A stretch of 64,000 nt of DNA from Floccularia luteovirens (Eukaryota > Basidiomycota > Agaricomycetes > Agaricales > Squamanitaceae): contig VSJF01000005.1 of assembly GCA_009739215.1 (NCBI GenBank), positions 1 to 64,000 of the forward strand, read 5' to 3'. A program made the position numbers and the translations under genes. Within the stretch, counting starts at the first letter, position 1, and each line of letters opens with the position of its first letter. Positions 25,523 to 37,216 of the stretch are shown here, piece by piece. A model generated the notes under the pieces. That model worked only from the letters and a program-made list of their open reading frames with translations. It did no database searches and was not told the DNA's origin.

Positions 25523-27837
25523 CTAAACCTCCTGTTCGTAACCCTCCTCCACCCATCCATCTTCCTCTTCGCTCCCTTCCTCAGGATCACCATCAGCTTC
25601 AACTCCCAGCACGCCTTTTCGTTTCGAGTTGTGGGTCACAGGAACAAGTCCTACTACCCCTGGCTCTTCCACAATAACCATTTGACCTACACCTTCACCA
25701 TCACTCTTATCATCCATCCCAAAGCTGTATAGGTCTTCTTCATCTTTATCATCTGTTCCAAGAGTCATGTTTGCAGTGAAGGATGGTGGTCCACCTCCCT
25801 CCACAAACAAGTCTTTTAGCGCGTCGTAGTTGATACGTTTACTGTACTTTGGATTTTTCTTTATCAAATTACGAACTGACTCTGCCGCTGTGCCCCCTGC
25901 TGGGGTGGAAGCGTCGCGTGGTTTGTTGGTTGATTTCCGGCGCTAGAAAAGATAGTTGAATACCAAAAAAAGTGGTCTCATCGAGAATCGAACCTTTCTG
26001 CTTCTTGTAGTTGCTTCCTGATGTTGATCACCTTTTGCTACACACAAAACCCAATTAGCAAAACAATCGTTAGATGCAACTAAAAAGGAAAGACCTACCA
26101 GCTAATGCCTCTAAATACTCCCTGTTCAATTCAACCCACACACGTTCCTTTATCCTTACTTCTTCCTCACTCAGGATAAACCGATCGAGTTCTTCCTCGT
26201 TCAATCCTAGTAATTCATCACTTACAACTATCTGCGCTAGTCGTCGTTGCTCTGCTTCGTCCAGCGCTTCACTTAACATAGTTCCTTGCTGGTTCTGCAA
26301 AAATATAGATACTTCCTCTGCAAGCACGCTTGAAACTGTCTCATCCATGTCAGGCTGTGACGTCGAGGCGGTGGGCATGCTCGGCCCAGCTATTGGCATT
26401 ATCGTGTCGTTGGGTATTGTGTCACGTATTAGTGTAGGATCTATGTTATTCAAGTCATCCTCAAGGTCTAGATCCGGCTGAAAGAGTGGAGAAGGGTTGA
26501 GTGTACCAGCAAGGATACCTTCGTTTAAAAGAGAGGGATTGACTGGTTGGCGGGGTGGAGGTTTTGTTCTGCTAGCCTCATCTTCATCGTCGTTATCACC
26601 ACGCTTCCGCTTCCCTTTTTTCTTGTTCTTTCCCTTCGCTACACCAACTTTTGCCTGCACACCTATATTCTCTCCATTTTCCTCTGCCAATTTTCCTGCT
26701 TCCTCCTTTTCTCTCCCTTTCGTAAACGCTGGTGGATCCATTTCTTCCTCAAGCCACACACTCCTGAAGTCAGCTAAAGTCAAGCTTCCACTTGGGGTGG
26801 CTTTGAACTCTTCTAGCCGCTTCTTCAGCGTCGTATCCGCAATTTTTACAACCTGAACGATCTCCTCTATTGAACGTCTGAAATTGTTCATCCGCGCAGC
26901 TAATAAGAGTGCGGCACCACAGATACCCGCAGGTCGACGGCCCCTTGTCATCCAATCACGATCAAAACGTTGGACAAGTCGCACAGCATCAGTCGCGACC
27001 TTGTGTGTCTCATCTCCAAATTCTAAAAGTGCCGCAAATCGGGATATGTAATGAGATGGATCAACAAGGGGTAATCGAAGGTTGAGAGTTTGTACGAGTT
27101 GGAGGTATGTATGACCGAGGTCGAATACATTAACCTTGTGGGTAAATATGATCAAAATGGAGATACATGATAAAAGTGGTTGACGCACCTGGAGCAAATC
27201 AGAAAAGTCAATAAGCATGTAATTTCTAGTCTCCTTTTGTCGACAAGCAACGTATAGACAAACAGCTACTACATTGAGACTTTTACGACCTTTCGTAAAC
27301 TTGTGTTCGACAGCAAGGGTATAGAGCCTGGTTGCTGCTAGGCAAACTACTTCTGACAGATGAAGTACATTTGCTATATTCTGTATTTTCCTGCTTGCTG
27401 TGGAAGAGGGTTATTCATTAGACATTGTCATTTGTAGATTGAAGACGACGGGTTATTGATTAAACGACTGACAAACCATTTGCGATCGTTTGTTCCCTCG
27501 ACTCGTTACTGCTTCTATTCCAATATGGCCCACTCATCCTTGCATGGGCTAGCAATAGTGTTTCAATGACTCATTGATTTTGGAAATGGATTGGAAACAC
27601 TCACTGGCACCTTGGCCAACAAACGATCCTTGAACAATTGCTGCACCATTCGACGTCTCCCCAAATGCAATTTCATTGACAATTGTGTTCTCCTCGACAA
27701 CAGTACCACATTTTATACAGAATCCATTGCCCGCAGCATGGTCATACTCGATTACAGTCCCACCACAGTCTGTGCAGATTGCCTGTATTTTTGTATTAAT
27801 GTTCGTGTATTGATGAAACTGAATTGCCACGTACCAT
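25523..27837 (-). CDS. BRF1: TFIIIB subunit Brf1
   Basis: RNA polymerase III initiation factor that binds TBP and Pol III at tRNA and 5S genes in the nucleus. N-terminal zinc ribbon: ICTDCGGTVIEYD, GFCIKCGTVVEEN, then the linker SGPYWNRSSNESREQTIANG. Two TFIIB-like cyclin repeats follow (LSEVVCLAATRLYTLAVE with KGRKSLNVVAVCLYVACRQ; SHYISRFAALLEFGDETHKV with GRRPAGICGAALLLAARM). Then come a basic stretch (KGKNKKKGKRKRG) and the Brf1-specific C-terminal block (IDPTLIRDTI; EEELDRFILSEEEVRIKERVW; KYSKRINYDALKDLF). Exon 1 appears to hold only the ATG (27835-27837): a 52-nt intron (27783-27834, GTACGT...CAG) directly follows it. The 3' exons after EALA are short. The stop is 71 bp from the next gene. 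Confidence 0.92.
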
Positions 27838-28134
27838 GACTGAAGGAGGCGTTTTAGTACAAAAATAAGAGATAGATTAGATTTGTGAGCACTCTCTTCA
27901 GAGTTTCAGTTAGGAGATCTTTGATCACGTGTGTAATATTGTTCTCATGTTTCTCATGTTTTCTCATGTACACTCTAATAATAAGGTCTTCTGACATGTT
28001 AGATACAGTCAACCGCATCTATGTGGAATATGGAAACACCGAAGCCTTCCTTCTTAGGTTTCCTGATACACACCTTGTATCCTTACAAAAGCGCAAGCTA
28101 AAGGCACCAAAGTCGCCGACCGTTTATTTTTGCC

Positions 28135-30166
28135 ATGGTCACCTATATCATCTCTGGCATTGTAGCTTTATTCTTGTTTTATGTCGCATCCCTCAAAATA
28201 CGCCAGCGTTTCAAGCTGCCACCGGGACCACGGGGATGGCCAATCATTGGAAACTTTTTTGATATGCCTGCCGAATTCGAATGGCACTATTGGGCAACTT
28301 TTAAGGATCGTTATGGTATGTTATGCTAAGGAACCTTGAGTCAAGGATGTCTATTTTAATCAACTTTTGAAAGGCCCTGTTAGCTCGGTGTCAATCCTAG
28401 GAAAGACTATCATAATCCTCAATGACTTACAGTCATGCATCGAGGTATTAGAGAAAAACTCAATTCGATCTTCTGGCAGACCCAGAATGCCATTTGCCGG
28501 TGAGCTGTAAGTGCTCCAAATTCAAGCTATCTCAACTTCCTGACGCCAATCCATTACAGGGTGGGCTGGGACCAACAACTCCTCCTTGTTCCTTATAACA
28601 AACATTTCCGTGCTATGAGAAAATTAGCCCATACCCTCGTTAATTCGAAAGCTGCTGCCGCATACACCGAAGTGCAAGAAACAGAATCTCGCAACCTCAT
28701 ATCAAGGATTCATGGTGACCCAAATGAGCTTATCAAGCATTTACGCACGTAGGTCAATCGTAGTTGTGTCCCTTAATGCATTAAAAATTCCTTTTCAGTA
28801 CAATTGGTGCGATTCTTCTGAGAATGTCTCATGGATATATCACTCGTACGGACGGAGAGGACCCATTCATAAACCTTATTGAGGTCGCAGCAAAGGATTT
28901 TTACCAAGGTACAAAACCCGGTAAATGGCTTGTGGATATCTTTCCTTGGCGTAAGTCTCTTTGATCATCCCTCGAAACCCGCATTTCATCTTCATTTATT
29001 CGTTCTAGTAAAGCGCCTCCCCAGTTGGTTGCCAGGCATGGGATTTAAAAAGATAGCGGAACAGTATCGAAAAATCAATATGGATCAAACAGACCTCCCT
29101 TATGATTTTGTTCTAAGGTCTTTGGTTCGTAACAAGGTTTTGCCAGATGTTGTTTACCGATGATAACACCAATATAGGAGGATAAATCAGCTTTACCATC
29201 TTTCGTGAGCTCCGCACTTCAAAGCGGCAAGCTGAATGACGACGAGCGGTATGCACTGAAGTTCTGTGCAGCTGCGATGTATGGTGGTGGTTTAGATACA
29301 GTAAGTATGAGCAGATTCTCTACTTTATAAACCAGTAACATTCGTATATTATAGATGACTGGAGCAACGAGCACTTTCTTTCTCTTAATGATTTTACATC
29401 CCGAGATCCAACGCAAAGCTCAGGAAGAACTGGACAGAGTTATTGGAACTCACAGGCTTCCAACATTACGTGACCGAGAGCATCTTTCATACATCACAGC
29501 CATCCAGAAAGAGATTTACAGATGGGGTTCTATCGTTCCGTTAGGTCTAAAAATCATGTGATGTCAGTCTTCGATGATTTCTGATGATCTTGGTAGGAAT
29601 TCCACATTGTGCAACAGAAGACTTCACCTATGAAAATCATTTGATTCCGAAGGATGCTTTGTTGATAAATAATATATGGTAAGTCTGCCCTTGTGCGCAT
29701 TTACACACTTTGACTTGTCAAAATCCAGGAAAATCGCTCATGATCCAGAAATATATTCTGATCCCTTCATGTTCAAACCGGAGCGTTTCACTGGAGATAA
29801 AGTAGAGCTGGACCCAGAAACTTTCATATTCGGGTTTGGAAGGAGAAGGTGCCCGGGGATTGAAGTCGCAGATGCCACGGTATTTATCATTATGGCAATG
29901 TGTCTGGCGGCTTTTCGTTTCGGAAATCCGAAAGATGAGGATGGGAATGAGGTACCACTTCGAGAAGAGTTTCTTTCTGGGTCGGTTATGTAAAATCACC
30001 TTGTTGATTGTGCCTGTCAATGTTGCTGATTCTGATCTCCGCTTCACACAGACACCCTAAACCATTCAAGTATAGTGTCGAACAGCGATCTCTTGATGCT
30101 TTGGAGCTTATACAAGCTGTTCACAGTGAACTGCAAGCTGCCAATCGCACACCTTCAAAAATATAA
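28135..30166 (+). CDS. cytochrome P450 monooxygenase
   Basis: Membrane-anchored (ER) P450 of about 500 residues. The N-terminal anchor VTYIISGIVALFLFYVA is followed by the proline hinge KLPPGPRGWPIIGNFFD. The helix-C part is WDQQLLLVPYNKHFRAMRK. The I-helix oxygen-activation region is MYGGGLDT then MTGATSTFF. The ExxR part lies in EIYRW with PLGIPHCATEDF after it; the PERF motif is FKPERFTG. The heme loop is FGFGRRRCPGIEVADA with its cysteine ligand. The ExxR core reads KEIYRW, so Glu and Arg are in place. About ten exons, all in frame, stop at 30164-30166. It resembles the large basidiomycete O-methylsterigmatocystin-oxidoreductase-like group (CYP5144/CYP512 zone), where substrates are mostly unknown. 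Neighbours (DUF6534, UbiA) hint at secondary metabolism. Confidence 0.9.
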
Positions 30167-30576
30167 CCATATCAAGTGATTTTTTCCAACGTATCGTAGG
30201 ATAAAAATTTCTTGCGTTTTGCTTTATTGCCGGACAGTGTGGTCCGTGTATTCAGGAGTTGCGTTTGCTTAAACTTGATTGGATCATCACAGAATCAATT
30301 GTGTCAAGCTCAAGTTACAGCCTTGTGACCTGTGGAGCATAAGGTATCAAATACATCACTGCAAGTCAAACTCGCGGCGTGTGTGTTCACTAAGAAGCGA
30401 TAGCCATGTGATGTACAGCTGAGGATACAATTGATCTTAATCATGAAACCTAGTATATATTATTATCCTTTGCTAGCGGACACTTTTCATTACACTAATA
30501 CCTGGAGTACTTAAATCGCACTTTGTCCATGTGAATATGACAAGCGGGCCCCTCCGTTCCCTCTGTCGCGTAACTC

Positions 30577-32243
30577 ATGTCTGCACCAGCGCCTCCAGCG
30601 ATGCCTCTCCCGCCTAACATTGCATCACTGTAAGTTGTAAACATATTTTTGTAGTTCTCTATTTTTGAATCTGACGTTCTGGCCATTAATACTTTCAGAA
30701 CTACGCCACTTGTATGTTTTCCTTATTCTCTTCTATTAGGATTGGATCCGAGTTTAACTTTTTGCATAGATACTCGGAGAAATTTTTAATGGCTACCTAT
30801 ATGGCGTTTTGAGTGTGCAAGTATGTAAGTACTTACTTTTCTTATCCAACTGCAACCTTTTTACTTTAGCTGGTAGACCTCTACTATATTACGTTCAGGG
30901 GGGACGCCTCGTATATCAAGATGCTCGGTAAGGACTTCTCCAAGTTCCTGGAGTTGCTCCCAATTGAATGGCGCCCTCTAGTCTATGGTGTCTTTGCAAT
31001 TGACACCGCATCGACGCTCATGTGCCTTGCCGATACTTATCATTGGTTCGCGTCAGGATTTGGCAGCCTAGCCGCACTCGATGATATTCATCTCTCCGGC
31101 TTTGACACCCCAATGATTGGAGCAATTATTGCAGCTATTGTTCAGGTATTCTACTGTTTCCGTATATGGAAGATTGATAAAAGGGCGTGGCCGATATCTG
31201 TCCTTGTCATCCTGGTAAGCTTTCCTTCACTTGCCTTTTCGGGTACATCCTAACATGCTCCAAGATTGCTCTGGCCGAAGTAACTGCTGGAATTTATGGT
31301 GGGGTCGTGGTACGTTATTCTTCCATGCCCACTCTATATCAATGTCCTCAACAATAACATATCAGGGTACTAAAGCGAAGACATTTTCGAATGCTGCGGA
31401 CAAAACGATCGTCGCCATCTACGTAAGCCCGTAAAATATGTAATAATATCCCCTATTAACAGTCCTGACTACTTTGGATAGATCGTTTTCGTTGGTGCTG
31501 CTGCCGCTGATGTCTTGATCATGCTTACAATGATGTACTTGGTACACACCCAAATTTACCTACTGTCTTGGGTCGTGAACCTGACGTATTATGTAGCTCA
31601 GGCGGTCTCGTCAGAAGGATCACCAACAGTCTAGCCGTATGATTAGTAAAATTATCAACCTTACGGCGGAGACAAATTTACTTTCCAGTGGGTGATAAGA
31701 AGTGTTGAATCTATGTATTTCAACTAATAAAATCTACATAGCGAGCTTGGCTCTCCTTACTGTTATTCTTCTTGTTGCCTGTCCGGTGAGCTAATGTTGT
31801 TACTCTCGTATTTTTTTTTGCTAATACTCGCTTCTCCAGGGTACCAACTATTTCACCTGCCCGTATGTCTTTTATTGATGATGGCATATCCTTCTTCTAT
31901 AACTAATCTCAACGATGAAGCTCCATCATCCTCGGAAAGATGTGAGTATATCATTCAGCTTTTATCAGCTTTTCTGTGATGATTAATTATCTTTGATTGC
32001 AGATACTCGAATAGCCTACTCCTCATTCTCAACAATCGCCACTACCTCAACTCGAGTAGGGGTAACAACGAATTTGCCAGCAACTCTTTCAAGTTTACGA
32101 GTTTCCGTCCGGCAACTTCCCTGTATACTGCATCGGACCCTAGTAGTTCACAGCACGGGGGAATTCATATCGGTCTGAACACCAATGTTACGACAGACAG
32201 CAACAAAGTGAGTTTTGTGGAAAGAATACCTGTGGCTTTGTGA
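30577..32243 (+). CDS. DUF6534 seven-TM membrane protein
   Basis: Typical basidiomycete DUF6534 membrane protein. After a short Pro/Ala-rich N-tail (MSAPAPPAMPLPPN) come TM segments with family landmarks: LILGEIFNGYLYGVLSVQ, then LVDLYYITFRGD, WRPLVYGVFAIDTASTLMCL, FDTPMIGAIIAAIVQVFYCF with RIW after it, then ADVLIMLTMMYLLRRS and ISKIINLTAETNLL. It ends with TCPSIILGKIYSNSLLLILNNR before a polar tail. Such proteins are very numerous in Agaricomycetes and have no established function; a GPCR-like fold is sometimes suspected. About ten small exons join in frame and I see no lesion. It lies 410 bp downstream of the P450 on the same strand. Confidence 0.8.
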
Positions 32244-33423
32244 CAAAATCCCTGACTCGATTGATGCAGCTGCCAGGTTTCTCTGTAGAAACAGCCTGAT
32301 GGTTTTCGCACCCATTATTTAGCCTCGATCTGACGGCCGTGATGACTTTACTCATAATTGTACTTGTGTTCATTTAGAGTTGGAATAAATTATTCTTGAC
32401 CTCCTATACCCGATTGGCTATTAATATATTTTGTTTCCTGGCCGACGAGAGTGAATAATAGGGGTCCAAACTCTGTCGTTTTACATGCATCAAACCGGCC
32501 AAGGACAACCAACCTACGTACATCAAGGCTATGACTTGGCGACGCAACGAACATAGTTCGTACTTATGAGCTCACGCTTGCACATCAATCAGAAAATCTA
32601 AGATAGCCGTGTTTTGTTGTCAAACCAGGACTCATGTGTATTTTAGATTGCTCCGAATAGCCTGTGGTAACTTGTAACAAACAACTAGCGGCGTGTTCCG
32701 ATATATATCACAACGGACAATATTTCCTTGTAATTCAAGATAACTCATATAAGGTTACGGCCCTATCTATTCTTGACAACTGCAATAAATATTAATGTAA
32801 TTAATGCTGTGTATCAACATAGGAGTCAAACATGTCAAACATTGCCACAACGAAGAACCAAAATAAAGATAAATTTTGTTATTGCGGAACCACACCAACC
32901 AGAAACGGTTAGCCAAACGGTAATAGAGGGCAGCAGAAATATTATTGTCTTCGGTGGCGTCCTTGGAGACTTCGACTATTATAGGGAATTCTCATCATAA
33001 AAGGGAGAAGAGAAGTTGCGTGCATCAGTTTTCTCAGAAGCTCTAATTCGCATTTCCCGTATCACAACAGCATCCAAGGTGTGTTGATGAGGTGACGGCC
33101 GGGAGTGAGAGTCACTTCAAAAAGTTCACGCTGATCTCCGATCAGAATTTAAGACTTAGTATCGGCCTAATATTCAACACTAGGAGGACAAACCACAACA
33201 TTCCACTTGTCAAATATTAATTGAGCCGAGGAAGTTTCAAGTGGGATTGTTTTACGGTACAAGAGAGACGAAACAATCTTTACCAGCATGATTACGAGTG
33301 ACAGTCACTCAGTTCTCAATACTTAATGCCCATTCTCTTGCGAATATGATAAGCATACTCTAATGAATTAAGCATGCAACATTAGAAAGGTGGTGTGGGA
33401 TACATCCTGTATTATCTAATATC
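32244..33423. other. intergenic, no gene seen
   Basis: This 1.18-kb AT-rich stretch lies between the 3' ends of the DUF6534 gene (+) and the hemerythrin-like gene (-). Open frames are short and without motifs. Confidence 0.55.
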
Positions 33424-34417
33424 TTATAGATTTGCACCTGGAAGTTCACGGGGGTTACCCTGGAGATCTAAAGGTCCAAAACTCCATGCCTCCCCATGCC
33501 TTCTTGCAAACCACCATCGAGTTGCCCATTTCAATGGCAATGGGAAAGGGGGGAACCTTTATTATGTTCCATCAGCATGCAGTAAGTCTTTGAGAATACT
33601 GGAGAAACATACCAAGGAGTAGCGGGATTTGCACAAACAACACTCAATGGGAGAGTTGTATAGAAATCAATGTCGTTCATAGCTATTTTCATGAATTGGG
33701 TATCGATATCCTTCAGCTCCTTCTCAGTAAACACCGCTCGCATCTTGCTCGACTCCAACGTAGGAATCTCCTACAAATTAGAAAAAATTTATTAAAATGA
33801 CCAATTTCGAATAAAAAAGTTGAACTGACGTTATTTAGGTGATCAACCATGGTGTCCGCAAATGAAGCGATTTTCTGTAATAAAAGCTGACTATCGTATT
33901 TCTCCTTGCCGGCCTGAACCTCTTTAAGCCACTTTTCCGTCTCTTCGAGTTGTGGTACGAAATGGGTGTGCTCTTCGATGTTTCCTTTAAGCGTTCCTTC
34001 TCCCAATTTCTTCTCCATCGCTGGAAAATAGAACGTTTCCTCTAGATTATGGTGATGATGAAGATTTTCTAGCTATCGAACGAAATTAGAAATGGCACCG
34101 TTCTTCTTTATTGCGTATACATACGAGAACAAGACAGAAGAACACAAATGGTTTCACTTTATCATCTGTGATATGTGGCGCATGAGCAATGATGGCGTTC
34201 AACCCCTGTATGAATAAATTATGTGCTGCAGCCATATTCCTAAGAAAAAAACAATTAACATTGGAATCTGTCTTTTGAAGAGCGACCGCCTTACATGGCT
34301 GGAAAATCGAACATGTTAGTGAACTCTCCAGGGGGTATATCTGTTAAGAATTTGTTAATTTGATAATATTAGCAAAGGTAGTCATAGCACACCTAACAGA
34401 GGGTAGGGTGGGGGCAT
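33424..34417 (-). CDS. hemerythrin-like (HHE) protein
   Basis: Protein of about 245 residues with a hemerythrin HHE cation-binding domain, a four-helix bundle that holds a di-iron centre. Candidate ligands are all present in order: His in MAAAHNLFIQGLN; the cluster ENLHHHHNLEETFYFP (His and Glu); NIEEHTHFVPQLEETE; and VDHLNNEIPTLE. It starts MPPPYPLLDIPPGEFTNMFD at 34417, and the C-terminus reads KWATRWWFARRHGEAW then LPGANL. Five introns join in frame, the last removing about 55 nt after ATPW. Fungal family members are poorly known; oxygen or NO sensing, iron handling or redox chemistry have been proposed for HHE proteins. It sits 346 bp from the UbiA gene, both on the minus strand. Confidence 0.85.
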
Positions 34418-34763
34418 ATTGTGTTCGTGAGTACAGATAGTTCGTTATCCAAACAGTTGTTTGAAATGGGATGGTTGAGTTGCTGGGGTAGTTCTACCTA
34501 GTTTATATAGTATTAGTATCATACTATCACCGATTTTAGCACCGCCATGAGTCATCATCATCTTTCAAATCACAAACGGATCGGTCACGTTTGATCTGTT
34601 CGCCATATAGGTTTATGATGGGAATGCAACTGGTATCAAATTTTTTATCATCCAGGACACTCAAAATTTATATTGGCAGTGTGACATGCTCAAAAACGGA
34701 TGGGTGACTGATCTTTGAAATTCGAAATTATTTCTGCTAGTTTTAAAATACAAATTTATGCTT
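34418..34763. other. intergenic between HHE and UbiA genes
   Basis: 346 bp: the promoter zone of the hemerythrin-like gene and the 3' end of the UbiA gene. No open frame of note. Confidence 0.5.
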
Positions 34764-36202
34764 TCATATCTGCAAGACAGCACCGAGAGAAGGCAAATAA
34801 GAATGTATCATATAATCTAGAAGCAACCCAGCCCAAACAAGCGGTCCAATCACAAAGCCGTTATTCTGAAACTGAAAATAGACTGATAAGTTACATTAAA
34901 CGAAGAAGATGGGGGAAATTGAACGTACGGCAACAAGACAACTTTTCGAATCATCCAAATCCACAGTCAATAAATCCCTTGCTAATATAGACCCTCCCCC
35001 TACAACGCTGACAAGGAAGTAGGGGATCCCGTTCCCGCTAAGGACCCCACAGATGAACCAGGAGAGCACCAAGACACTACCAAATATTGAAAGGGCGGTC
35101 TTGACATGCTGCCGAAGAAGAAGAACGATAGATTTTACGCCAGCTTTTGCATCATCTCGCTTATCTTGGCACGCGTATATAGTATCTTTTGTCACTATTA
35201 GTATTACCATATGCAACTCGCTATCTGAGAAGAGACTTACCATACCACATCGTCCATCTAAACATTAATAAGGTCAGAAAGTCAAATTGATATGTATTTG
35301 ACAACTTACGCCCAGCCACCGAATGCCATAACTGCAGAAGCGGTTGAAACTTTGTTGATTAACACCGCAGAAGCTAAAAGTACAGGAACATTCAGTGTTA
35401 TTCCTTGAAGTGCTGTTAGTGTTTGATAGTGACACACAGATACAATAGAATGTACCTAGCCATGCCTGTGGCCAGTATGTGATACGCTTCATGAATGGAT
35501 ACAATCCCGTCAATGGGATAACTGTGAGAAAAGCAAGCATCCATCTACAACAAAGTCCTTTAGAGTGTATATCACAGGAGGGACTAGGACTAAACCTACG
35601 CGACTGTATTGAGATTATAACTCAATACAAAAAGCATCATAACATGCAAAGAGAGAAAAACCATCGCTTCTGAGACCGTGATTCTCCCGTCGGGTAAAGG
35701 TCGATGCTTTGTTCGTTCTGAAATAAACCCGGTTCATATAATGTCAATACAAAAAAATCAATGAGTACTCACCAACTTGTGCATCGAGGTCTTTATCAAT
35801 AATATCGTTCCAAACACATCCTCCACCTATTTCAAGGTCATACAAAACATGGATACCAGCAGTTGGTTTGACATACTGGAGGATACTCAGTATCTGGACA
35901 TCAAATGAGACTATTGAACATACCTATGCAGGAGACATGCCCCCAAGAATCCCGCAGCAAGAGCTTGAAAGTAGTCATGAAATGAAACCCCATATTGTCG
36001 AGCCGACATGGTTAGAGACCAAGCTACAAGACCAAGTTAAATTGGTGGAAATGAAAATACGAGACCAACTTACAATATGGCCAGAAAAGAATCATGGTTC
36101 CAGCGAATCTGTCAACCCGACTAAGTTCAATCTAGTATAACCGAATCAGAAAATAGAACAATAAGATAGACAACGATTTACGAAAGTTTGAAGAGTAGGC
36201 AT
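34764..36202 (-). CDS. UbiA-family prenyltransferase
   Basis: Integral membrane prenyltransferase of the UbiA superfamily, which moves a prenyl diphosphate onto an aromatic acceptor. The first Asp-rich motif NDIIDKDLDAQVERTKHRPL binds Mg-diphosphate; the second is DTIYACQDKRDDAKAGVKS. Further TM segments: RFAGTMILFWPYAWSLTM, LAFLTVIPLTGLYPFMKRITYWPQAWLG, and the final QNNGFVIGPLVWAGLLLDY. Eight or so exons join in frame. The first exon is only MPTLQTF, so there is no mitochondrial targeting leader, unlike ubiquinone-pathway Coq2. This suggests an extra-mitochondrial paralogue used for aromatic meroterpenoids. The last intron (GTACGT after SCLVA) must be removed to reach the closing TM helix. 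Start at 36202, stop at 34764-34766. Confidence 0.85.
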
Positions 36203-37216
36203 TGTGAATACTTCTTCTGTGAAGATCAAGGTGAGAACCTTCTGTTATTACAGGTATTGGAAACAAGTTTATAAAAGTTCAATTCAAATATTTGTCCATT
36301 CGCTGTATGGAAAGTGATTCAATGAGAATGGTTTTGTTACACGTCAAACACGGAACTCAAACTGAGCGACCACTTGAAATAGGTAACCATCAAATTTCAA
36401 CAAACATTTTCGTCGTGTTTTGGACTCGGCCATCTGACTATTGAAAATCAAACTCTGTTTCAGACTCCTTCGAGAGCAGAGCACGTATCAGATTATTTCA
36501 AAAGTAAGTTCGTTCCCACCTGCACTCTTCTCTGCACATGGATGATAATGTCGGCATTGTAGAGAAGACCGTCAATATATGGATAATGTGGAAGAGGGGT
36601 AGCCCCGATTGCCATAAGCATGCCCTTGATCTTGTAAACTGCCGAACATCACGGCGAACGTTCTCAGGTGAAATTTATATCATCGGTTTGGAGTAGTTGT
36701 TTCTCAAATGACTGCCAAGCATTTGTTCAGCTGAATACAGATGATCAACAGCTGACATGCATGTAGAGTAAGACCCAGATACCAGCTGATTCATTTACTT
36801 GCTTCAGATTCATTATCGCTTGTGCGTTTCTTGGTTCTTGATGATAGAAGCAGTGATTTGATCAAAAATGTTTGGACTTCCAACTTTCTCACATCCCCGT
36901 GTTTTCGGTGACCATACCAAGTCAAAAGTCCCACACGGGACCGGGTAGGCAGCTTGAGGGGACAACGTTCAAGATTTCTCCTGAGTACCGCGATCGTCCT
37001 GTGGAGCAAAGCATCTATTTTTAAGAATAACGAAATAGTATAATAGAAAAGTGAAACATGGGCGGCAGCCTTGTCATTTCGTCTGATGAGAATAGTTTTT
37101 TTGTAGGAATAAAATGAATTACTCAATAAAACTACAATTCTTTGTCCTATCCAGCTGAAAAACCATTTCGCGAGTTGGGGTTAAACAGATTGTTAACACA
37201 TTGACAATCCAAGTTA
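36203..37216. other. intergenic with unassigned open frame
   Basis: About 1 kb. An open frame at 36791-37126 (-) contains a basic stretch (LERCPLKLPTRSRVGLL, SSRTKKRTSDNE) but no domain I recognise. A second minus-strand piece near 36520-36640 reads LPHYPYIDGLLYNADIIIH. These may be remnants of a lost gene. I do not call one. Confidence 0.4.

Noticed and set aside
25975..26015. tRNA-like T-arm sequence (ggttcgattctcg on the minus strand)
   Set aside because: No acceptor stem, D-arm or anticodon arm can be paired around it. It lies within BRF1 exon/intron sequence and is best explained by chance.
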